From contig DASC01000176.1 in NCBI GenBank assembly GCA_002503595.1, forward strand, positions 1 to 12,516: a stretch of DNA of 12,516 nt, in the 5' to 3' direction. Positions 6,577-12,152 of this stretch are shown here, piece by piece; within the stretch, counting starts at the first letter, position 1, and the number at the start of each line of letters is the position of its first letter. The stretch is from Candidatus Methanogaster sp. UBA203. GTDB taxonomy: Archaea; Halobacteriota; Methanosarcinia; Methanosarcinales; Methanogasteraceae. Position numbers and translations under genes: made by a program. Below the pieces are notes generated by a model. The model was not told the DNA's origin. It did no database searches and was given only the letters and a program-made list of their open reading frames with translations.

Positions 6577-6816
6577 TTCAGAGTTTTCTATCTCCTGCGC
6601 TCGTTCATAATCGACCTTTACAAGATAGACTGGATGATCCTGAACAGGGATCCTGATGTTTGCGCAATCTGTTGCGGTAATACTTACCATCCGGTGACTG
6701 CAATTTCAGTTGTACCCGGATTGGGACAACTCAAGCTCTTTGAATGCCCGGTCTTTGACGTTGCCCCAGTACTGTCGGGGCGTCGGGCGGTCTGTCCGGA
6801 TAGCAACCGTCCTCAC
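6577..6816 (-). pseudogene. BRO-N (phage antirepressor-like) domain remnant, copy A
   Basis: Pieces of one BRO-N domain lie in order in different frames. A GTG-initiated frame from 6816 gives DRPTPRQYWGNVKDRAFKEL and stops at a TGA. A second frame continues VQLKLQSPDGKYYR. A third resumes with TDCAN, and VKVDYERAQEIENSE follows up to about 6577. The family consensus, as remembered, runs PRQYWGKVK...LSPIWVQLKLQSADGK...TDCA...LFRIIQSIP...VGYERIQEIE. The DNA for LFRIIQSI is also present here, in a shifted frame, so at least three indels have occurred. The opening GTG overlaps the stop of the amidotransferase pseudogene. Such proteins are DNA-binding antirepressor-like factors of phages and restriction operons. 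This one is dead. Confidence 0.7.
6741..6796. repeat. 56-bp direct repeat, copy A (partner at 8692-8747)
   Basis: This 56-base stretch matches 8692-8747 in the same orientation at 52 positions. It encodes the DRPTPRQY core of the BRO-N remnants. The two copies bracket about 1.9 kb containing the RhuM and amidotransferase pseudogenes, which points to a duplication or to recombination between related antirepressor genes. Confidence 0.8.
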
Positions 6817-7516
6817 TCACCCCCATATTCAGCCTCAACCCCATCGAGCAGCATCTCGCTGTACCTGCGCAGATCATCAAGATTCCCGCATTGCACCAAC
6901 AACTCATCCCCGCTCTGAACATACTCCCCCTCAACCAGTTCGTCGCCACAGTGCGCAACCAGCCGCCGGATGCTCTCAAGAGTCGTGTCAAGATGGAACT
7001 GTAGCCCGATGACCCGTCCATCGTACTCAACGCCTGATTCATGCACGCATCTGACTCTGCGATCCCCGTTGCTCCCGGCGGCAGGTCGAATGTGTCGCCG
7101 TGCCAGTGAAACACTGTGAACCGTTCCGGGAGCCACTTGAACACCCTGGATTTGCGTGCAGCGTCAGTGAGCCGCACGTCAAACCACCCGATCTCAGGGT
7201 ACTGGTTTCTGTGGATTTTCGCGCCGAGAACGCTTGCTATCAGCTGGGCGCCGAGACAGACTCCAAGCACGATCTTTCCGGCGTCGATCGCGTCTTTGAT
7301 GAATATCTTCTCTCTGGCAAGCCAGGAAAACCTGTCCTCCTCGTAGATGTTCATCGGACCGCCCATTGCGATCAGCCAGTCGAACTCTTCCGGTTCAGGT
7401 AGTGGATCGTTGTTGTAAAGTTGTGTGTCCGATATCTGATGCCCTTTTGAGACTACCCAATTCTCGATGTTTCCCAGTCCTTCGAACGGGACGTGCTACA
7501 GGTAATGGATTCTCAT
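6813..7516 (-). pseudogene. Class I glutamine amidotransferase, GMP synthase-like (copy 2), nonsense plus frameshift
   Basis: Joined across two lesions this gives about 234 residues of a stand-alone class I glutamine amidotransferase, which strips ammonia from glutamine. The nucleophile Cys is in LGVCLGAQLIASVLG and the catalytic His in GLQFHLDTTLES, where Asp stands in place of the usual Glu. A good start exists: ATG at 7516 with AGGAGGA 7 nt upstream. Codon 7 is TAG (7498-7496), where the sense MRIHYL-x-HVPFEGLGN suggests an original CAG (Gln). A second lesion at 7029-7030 is loss of one T from TTT (copy 1 has TTT), shifting the frame after SDACMNQA. The correct frame resumes as EYDGRVIGLQFH and ends at a TGA at 6813. 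It lies between a RhuM pseudogene and a BRO-N remnant. As read it is inactive. Confidence 0.85.
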
Positions 7517-7559
7517 CTCAGTGTCCTCCTTTCAATACTCGAGTCGTGGACAGAACTTC

Positions 7560-7628
7560 TCAAAGGTTTTCTGCTATCAGTCCGCGAGCAAACCGCAAAT
7601 CCTGCCAAAGGTTGTCCCGCCCAATCAA
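7560..7628 (-). other. Short coding-like fragment between RhuM and amidotransferase pseudogenes
   Basis: A minus-strand open run ending at the TGA at 7562-7560 reads LIGRDNLWQDLRFARGLIAE, which looks like protein. It has no start and is too short to identify. It may be another scrap of the old operon. The remainder of 7517-7637 holds the strong AGGAGGA ribosome binding site (7524-7530) of the amidotransferase pseudogene. Confidence 0.2.
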
Positions 7629-7637
7629 GCATCATTT

Positions 7638-8663
7638 TCATACCTCTCCACCCTCTTTTGGTCCCGGCTTGAGCATTTTTCTCACCGCTTCATCAAAATG
7701 ATCTTCCACCGCCGAGGGCTGGTTGATCAACAGGGCGCGATACTTCTCGTGTTCAAGCTGTGCTCTGGTGAGTGCCTGCTCGTGTGAGATCTTTCCAGCA
7801 TGGGTAAGCAGCTCACGACCACTCAATTTCAGGAAATCACCAAGTTTGACGATCCAGTCACTCATATACATGGGCTTGCGTTCCAGAGCCTGGATTTCAG
7901 CAAATTCCAGATATGCCGTTACAATTCGGTTGAGCATGTCAAGCTTCTGAGTTCAGGTAGTTCTTGGCGATGCCTGTTTCGCTTTTGCTGATTGTGTTGC
8001 CTGTCCAGTTGGTGAGACCCATGTTTTCTTTTGCAGAGTCTGCGCGTTGGTATACGATCTCTGCTGCAGTCTTGCCGTGAGCAGCCCAGTGCATTTTATT
8101 CTGCACGGTTGCGAAAAAGAGCTGAGAAGTCTCAGCTTGTGGGTCGTAGTCGATGCTGGTGGCGTAGATGTCCAGTACTTTGCGCCAGAACACTTTTTCC
8201 GATGAGCGTATGTTCCGGATGCGTGCCAGCAACTCTTCGAAGTAGTTGCCACCGCCGTTTCGTTTCAGGCGTTCGTCGTCGAGGGTAAAGCCTTTGATTA
8301 TGTATTCGCGCAACCGCTGGGTAGTCCAGATGCGAAACTGCGTGCCACGATGGGATTTTACACGGTAACCGACAGAGATGATAACATCAAGGTTATAATA
8401 ATCGACCCGGTATGTTTTGCCGTCTGCCGCAGTTGTTGCAAAATTTGCAACCACTGATCGGGAACCAGTTCGCCTTCTTCAAACACGTTCTTGATGTGAC
8501 GGGAGATCACCGATTTGTCTCTCTGAAACAGCTCCGCCATCTGCTTAAGCGAGAGCCAGCAGGTCTCGCCGCTAAAACTCACTTCCAGGCGACTCTGCCC
8601 GTCTTCCGTCTGGCAGAGGAGAATTTCGGTCTCTTCGAGTTGGGCTGGGAGGTCAGGGGTCAT
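7638..8663 (-). pseudogene. rhuM: RhuM-family protein gene, two frameshifts
   Basis: Three consecutive frames make up one RhuM (COG3943) protein of about 341 residues, the normal family length. Frame one starts at ATG 8663 and carries the helix-turn-helix-like start (LKQMAELFQRDKSVISRHIK). Frame two (about 8454-7945) has ANFATTAADGKTYRVDYYNL, VGYRVKSHRGTQFRIW, KVFWRKVLDIYATSIDYDP and QNKMHWAAHGKTAAEI. Frame three (about 7937-7638) has LNRIVTAYLEFAEIQALERK and HAGKISHEQAL. The first break, near 8455-8458, looks like one lost base (GATCAGTG where GATTCAGTG restores VPDSVVANF). The second, near 7941-7945, looks like a 2-base loss (GAAGCTTGAC where GAAGAGCTTGAC restores NSEELDMLN). RhuM proteins often sit beside type I restriction genes; their function is unclear. 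The ATG overlaps the stop of the preceding BRO-N scrap (ATGA), suggesting former translational coupling. Confidence 0.85.
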
Positions 8664-8764
8664 GAAACTGCCGCCTCCTTTGCTTTTTCCTTGAATGCCC
8701 GGTCTTTGACCTTGCCCCGGTACTGTCTGGGCGTCGGGCGGTCTGCCAAGGCGGAGACTTGCAC
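8660..8764 (-). pseudogene. BRO-N domain scrap, copy B
   Basis: A GTG-started frame of 34 codons reads VQVSALADRPTPRQYRGKVK then DRAFKEKAKEAAVS, and stops at a TGA that overlaps the RhuM start. It matches the same BRO-N segment as copy A, with the usual Trp of PRQYW replaced by Arg. The domain's beginning and the rest of the protein are missing. It is a leftover of an antirepressor-type gene that preceded rhuM. Confidence 0.6.
8692..8747. repeat. 56-bp direct repeat, copy B (partner at 6741-6796)
   Basis: Matches 6741-6796 at 52 of 56 positions in the same orientation; it covers the DRPTPRQY-RGKVKDRAF codons of BRO-N copy B. Confidence 0.8.
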
Positions 8765-8775
8765 CCCTCACCACA

Positions 8776-8791
8776 CCCGAATGAATTCGGG
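8776..8791. repeat. Short perfect inverted repeat
   Basis: CCCGAAT and ATTCGGG are separated by GA, a 7-bp perfect palindrome in the gap between the toxin gene and the BRO-N scrap. It could be a protein-binding site or a hairpin downstream of the toxin gene. No poly-U follows on the minus strand, so it is not a typical terminator. Confidence 0.3.
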
Positions 8792-8849
8792 GGCATCCAT
8801 GGGTCGGCGGTCGGGTGGTGGGATGAGCGTGGACTGCGCATACGTCTGG

Positions 8850-9230
8850 TTATATGAAACTGCCACCTCTTCTACCCCTTCTTTCTCCAACAATACGGAC
8901 AGTTTTTTCGGTCACGGTTATGAAATTATTGGCAAGTTTATCAGAATATAACTCTAATACTCGCCGAAGTACAGCTATTTTATTTTTATTCCGTTCATCC
9001 TTCAATCGTAAAAGGATTACACCTTTGTGCGGTCTTTTCATTCGGAATACGAGTTCGCCAAAATCTTTATCATTCGTAACCAAAATATAATTCCCAAAAT
9101 TTGCTTTCTCGATGATGCTCTCATCATCCAATCCGCGAGCCTCATCATAAACCGAAAATACATCGTGATGTAGACTTCGCAACCACTCTGCAACCGCAGG
9201 ACCTGTACATTCATCTACAAGAAACCGCAT
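8850..9230 (-). CDS. DUF5615 PIN-like toxin (VapC45-type)
   Basis: The 126-aa product matches the DUF5615 PIN-like family: an N-terminal FLVDECTG strand with D6 and E7, a second acidic site at GLDDESI (about 33-38) and the third at VTNDKDFGELVF (about 51-62). These acids are the expected metal-binding set of a PIN-type nuclease, so an RNA-cleaving toxin role is likely. It begins 2 nt after the stop of the DUF433 gene, the standard arrangement for this toxin-antitoxin pair. The start is the only ATG at the right distance. The C-terminal tail (GERRGRRGGSFI) is basic and low complexity. The length is close to the family's usual 110-130 and all key acids are present, so it should be active if expressed. 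Confidence 0.88.
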   Translation of the reverse strand: MRFLVDECTGPAVAEWLRSLHHDVFSVYDEARGLDDESIIEKANFGNYILVTNDKDFGELVFRMKRPHKGVILLRLKDERNKNKIAVLRRVLELYSDKLANNFITVTEKTVRIVGERRGRRGGSFI

Positions 9231-9232
9231 AT

Positions 9233-9478
9233 CTAAACCGCCTCGACGAGCGGCATAAATGTTGTGTTTTCCAGTGTTTCCGATGCGTATAATAAACAGG
9301 CTAATATATCTTCTTTTGTTAATCCTTTGTATTCTTGGAGAATTTCGTCAACAGTTGCTCCATGAGCTAATAAATTCAAAATGTGCTGTGTTGTCAACCT
9401 CGTACCTCTAATTACTGGTTTTCCTACCATGATCTTAGGGTTTACTATGATGCGTTCAAGTAATCGATTCCGATCCAT
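9233..9478 (-). CDS. DUF433 antitoxin (VapB45-type)
   Basis: This 81-aa protein is a DUF433 domain, a small winged-helix-like DNA-binding protein that serves as antitoxin to DUF5615 toxins. The hallmark IIVNPKIMVGKPVIRGTRLT occupies residues 10-29, followed by the helical QHILNLLAHGATVDEILQEY and LTKEDILACLLYA segments. The ATG at 9478 has AGGAGGT 4 nt upstream (9483-9489). The gene is first in a two-gene operon with the toxin. The family commonly represses its own promoter, and a good BRE/TATA lies at 9528-9543. Both genes appear intact, unlike the neighbouring cluster at 6373-8764. Confidence 0.9.
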   Translation of the reverse strand: MDRNRLLERIIVNPKIMVGKPVIRGTRLTTQHILNLLAHGATVDEILQEYKGLTKEDILACLLYASETLENTTFMPLVEAV

Positions 9479-9482
9479 TTTT

Positions 9483-9543
9483 ACCTCCTATTATATTGTA
9501 AATCCTTCTGACCTATAAAGGCGAGGATGTATAAAGTTTCGGG
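9483..9543 (-). promoter_or_regulatory. Promoter and ribosome binding site of the toxin-antitoxin operon
   Basis: On the minus strand CCCGAAACTTTATACA (9543-9528) combines a BRE-like purine stretch with a TATA box. Transcription would start near 9508, leaving a leader of about 30 nt that ends in AGGAGGT at 9489-9483. Positions fit archaeal promoter geometry. Confidence 0.6.
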
Positions 9544-9616
9544 ATTGGCAAATTTGCGACTGAAGCGAGCAGTTTAAACGGAGTGGACGATGTTATGGTA
9601 CATACCGTTGTCTCTA

Positions 9617-10990
9617 TTAATCAACTTCTCCACTATATTTCAATATATTCATTTTCATCCGAAGAATCTTTCCCAGAACCGACTCAGACACGTCTTCTTC
9701 AGGCGAAAGAATAAGATCATGAAGTTGCTGATACTGCGCTTGCGACATTGCACTGATATGAGCATGTCGATTGCGTATTTTCCCAATTCGCTGAAGCGCA
9801 GTGGGTAATCCACCCTCTTCTGTCATGAACCTTAACCACCCCCCATCCAAAACCGGTTGAAATTTGGCGGCCACCCCGTTATCGTGCGATGAACGTAAGA
9901 TATGTTCAATTGGTCCAAGCATGATACCTCTGAGTCTACGAGACTCTCCATTTTCTTGTTTATTGAGGTTTACACGTTTTCTACCGGCTTGCATCATAAA
10001 TTTCGTAGAGGCGGGCTCCCTACCAATCAATGGATCATTTCCCACTATGCCATTACAGTAACGCACATACCAGACCAATGACAGGTTTAGTTCCCGTTCT
10101 ACAGCTCTCCACAGACCACTGCCAGGTAATGAAAAATCAAAACCCTCTAAGAGATGTTCGCGTGCAAACTTCTCCACAGTCTTAGCCGAAATGAGAAATC
10201 TCTCTGTTTCGTTATCTATTATTTTCTTGAAGCTGCGAACGATCGATGGGGTGACAATTTCACCCTTCATCGTGCTTTGGAGGCGATCAAAAAGTCTGTT
10301 GTTTTCCTCTACGATATCTTCCTCAAATTTAGTAATGAGCTCCTGTTTATGGTCTTCATCTTCTGCCTCCAACACATGCGCCAATACCTCATTGCGCTGT
10401 TGTTGAATACGTTGGCTCGCCTCTTTGAGTGCGTGTTGTATCCCTTGTTGCTCCACTGGTCGTAGGCGTACTTCGGGCATGCGTAGCAAAGAATCGAGAG
10501 AAGTATTGGTGCGAACAAGTTGAAAGCGGGTTATCAACGGTCTGGGCCACCATGGTTCTTTCGGACTGAGGTTTCGCGTTAGGTTTCGATAACCAATATC
10601 AGCGAACCACTTATCACATCTACCTCGAATCAGCCCGAATAGTGGGAGAACTGCGAGACCAGAACCCCCATTCAGTTTTACCGACTTTCCATTCCGGGTA
10701 TAATGCTTTGCATCATGGTCCGGGAAGGGCAGGATCAGTAACTCCTGTGGCTTGTCTGAGCGGTAGAGTATCAACCACGATTCGGCACCTTCTTGCAATG
10801 CTATGGGAATCAGGTTAGACACGATCTCGAAGTTGGCTTCAACTTCACGAATCTTGCCCCAATATGGTTTTAGATTATGTAAGGCTGCTTGCACTTCTGC
10901 GATATATGCCGCTCCGCTATAGCGCAGAAATACCCCTGTTAGGTGTGAACTGGTTTCTGGCTTATATTTGCGTTGTTTCATCCTGTTCAT
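9617..10990 (-). CDS. Large protein with C-terminal HEPN-like domain, candidate RNase effector
   Basis: The 457-aa product was not recognised over its first half. Residues 15-170 look like an alpha/beta domain (for example SWLILYRS at 71-78, LILPFP at 85-90). Residues about 178-240 are highly charged and probably coiled coil (EASQRIQQQRNEVLAHVLEA, FEEDIVEENNRL). The last third is helical and ends in LQRIGKIRNRHAHISAMS, where R406-N407-x3-H411 is the RNxxxH motif of HEPN ribonucleases. The helices GPIEHILRSS and ALQRIGK around it fit a HEPN four-helix bundle. HEPN proteins act as toxins, in abortive infection and in CRISPR-linked defence. The ATG at 10990 has no close ribosome binding site (AAGGA lies 14 nt away); M4 at 10981 is an alternative. 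It sits upstream of the toxin-antitoxin pair on the same strand, 138 nt away, next to a decayed restriction locus. The HEPN call is inferred from the motif only. Confidence 0.7.
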   Translation of the reverse strand: MNRMKQRKYKPETSSHLTGVFLRYSGAAYIAEVQAALHNLKPYWGKIREVEANFEIVSNLIPIALQEGAESWLILYRSDKPQELLILPFPDHDAKHYTRNGKSVKLNGGSGLAVLPLFGLIRGRCDKWFADIGYRNLTRNLSPKEPWWPRPLITRFQLVRTNTSLDSLLRMPEVRLRPVEQQGIQHALKEASQRIQQQRNEVLAHVLEAEDEDHKQELITKFEEDIVEENNRLFDRLQSTMKGEIVTPSIVRSFKKIIDNETERFLISAKTVEKFAREHLLEGFDFSLPGSGLWRAVERELNLSLVWYVRYCNGIVGNDPLIGREPASTKFMMQAGRKRVNLNKQENGESRRLRGIMLGPIEHILRSSHDNGVAAKFQPVLDGGWLRFMTEEGGLPTALQRIGKIRNRHAHISAMSQAQYQQLHDLILSPEEDVSESVLGKILRMKMNILKYSGEVD

Positions 10991-11029
10991 TTGTTTTTAT
11001 CGTTTTCCTTGAGGATACTGACACAATGA

Positions 11030-11090
11030 CGCATAAGCAATATATTCAAATATTTTATCTAATACATAAATATTTTAAGATAACTTCATA
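11030..11090 (-). promoter_or_regulatory. AT-rich promoter region of the HEPN-like gene with 20-bp-spaced repeat
   Basis: AAATATTTTA occurs at 11048-11057 and again at 11068-11077, exactly 20 bp apart (about two helical turns), in a stretch that is nearly all A and T. TATA-like sequence also lies at 11041-11046. The distance to the start codon (about 50-90 nt) fits a promoter with a regulator bound to the same face at two sites. The regulator is unknown. Confidence 0.4.
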
Positions 11091-11420
11091 ATGTCTACTG
11101 ATATCATCCCAACCCTCAAAACCCCTCCGCCCACGCGGGCCCAACCCGACCTCCGCGTAACATCACGCCAGCCTCCCGAAGTCATGGAGCCCACACTCAA
11201 GTCCAATGCCAGTACATCGCGCCCCACGCATTCGGATTACCTTCGGCGAGACAACTATACAGTCAGTCATAAGTGAAACCGTGTGTCGATTATGGCGAAG
11301 TTCTCTGCACCCCATGCACACTAACCCGGAACGTAATTCTACATAAAGCTTATGAATTATCTTAGTGCAAATTTTATAAAATACCAGACTCAACAAAAAT
11401 CCACCACACCCCACCCCCCT
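11091..11420. other. Intergenic, no supported gene
   Basis: About 330 bases separate the HEPN-like gene and the DUF364 gene. The first 170 are strikingly C-rich on the plus strand, and the last 90 are AT-rich. A plus-strand ATG run of 61 codons (11091-11276) is proline/threonine-rich and lacks a ribosome binding site; a minus-strand run (11414-11163) is cysteine-rich without a family. Neither is convincing. After the DUF364 stop on the minus strand, GGATTTTTG (11392-11400) could be a U-tract terminator without a strong hairpin. Confidence 0.4.
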
Positions 11421-12152
11421 TCACGTCGACCTTGGACAGAACCTCTCGAGCCCGAGCAACTCCGCAACCCCCGCGATGCTGATCCCATAAAAGACCGCCT
11501 TCTCCTGCGCCATCTCGAGTATCGGCTCGAGGGTCCCGTTAACGACTGTTGTTCCCGTAACAAGCGCCAGATCGCACCATTCCAGCACCGCTTCCGCATC
11601 CGTACTACCGTCCAGCACCACAACACCGAATTTCTCCTTTCCGATATTCTCCGGGTCCATATCTAGTATCTTGAGATCATGCCGTTTGGAACAGCGCCGT
11701 GCGTGCACCGGCTGAAATCCGACCAGTGCGATCCTTGACCCCCTGTGCCCCTCGAGAAACTCGATCAGATCCAGACCACACTCCTCAGGACCGGCATCCT
11801 TGCAGTGAACGCTTCCCTCGATCATACCGAGGTTTCGCATCACCGCGTTCAGTGTTGCAACAAAGATCGCCCTTCTGTAGTTGTTGGTGAGTTCCATAGC
11901 GAGGACATCCTGAAGCGTCCCCTCAAAATCGCCGTACATGTCTGTGAATGCCTGTCCGAAGCTGCCCGCAAACTCTGCCTGCATCATCCGCTCGACACCT
12001 TTTAGTATCGGGAAGTCATCGCCCTCAGGGTTTCCTATTGCTTCTTCCGGTGTCAGGGGTTTTGCTCTTACGGTCACGGCTTCTTCTGACAGGTCATTAT
12101 CTGCCACAATCTTCTCGAATTTCTCTCGTATCGTTGTGTACATCGTTATCAT
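11421..12152 (-). CDS. DUF4213/DUF364 putative heavy-metal chelation protein
   Basis: The 243-aa product has the two-part build of this family: an N-terminal enolase-like DUF4213 region (about 5-90) and a C-terminal Rossmann-like DUF364 region (about 130-240). Landmarks are ATLNAVMRN (99-107), IALVGFQPVHARRCSKRHDL (141-160), ILDMDPENIG (162-171), DLALVTGTTVVNGTLEPIL (194-212) and VFYGISIAGVAELLGLERFC (220-239). Cys117, Cys125, Cys154 and Cys193 plus His150 are possible ligands. The family is annotated as putative heavy-metal chelation and often neighbours ABC-type metal or oxyanion importers; the reaction is unknown. The ATG at 12152 overlaps the ABC ATPase stop by 4 bp (ATGA), so translation is probably coupled. 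M4 at 12143 is a possible alternative start. It is the last gene of the operon as seen. Confidence 0.88.
   Translation of the reverse strand: MITMYTTIREKFEKIVADNDLSEEAVTVRAKPLTPEEAIGNPEGDDFPILKGVERMMQAEFAGSFGQAFTDMYGDFEGTLQDVLAMELTNNYRRAIFVATLNAVMRNLGMIEGSVHCKDAGPEECGLDLIEFLEGHRGSRIALVGFQPVHARRCSKRHDLKILDMDPENIGKEKFGVVVLDGSTDAEAVLEWCDLALVTGTTVVNGTLEPILEMAQEKAVFYGISIAGVAELLGLERFCPRST

Noticed and set aside
6700..6816. A short independent gene (37 codons from GTG 6816) downstream of the amidotransferase
   Set aside because: The sequence is plainly the middle of a BRO-N domain and continues in other frames, so it is a remnant rather than a small gene.
7938..8460. Programmed frameshifting in the RhuM gene
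   Set aside because: No slippery heptamer or following structure was seen at either break, and two separate shifts of different size next to other broken genes fit decay better.
8412..8951. Plus-strand open frame of 179 codons over the RhuM start and toxin end
   Set aside because: It overlaps recognisable RhuM, BRO-N and DUF5615 sequence on the minus strand and shows no family of its own.
11091..11276. Plus-strand 61-codon frame, Pro/Thr-rich
   Set aside because: No ribosome binding site, low-complexity content explained by the C-rich DNA, no recognised family.
11338..11390. AT-rich stretch with TTTTATAAAA as a promoter on the plus strand
   Set aside because: No plus-strand gene follows it; it lies downstream of the convergently read DUF364 gene and is more likely 3' flanking sequence.
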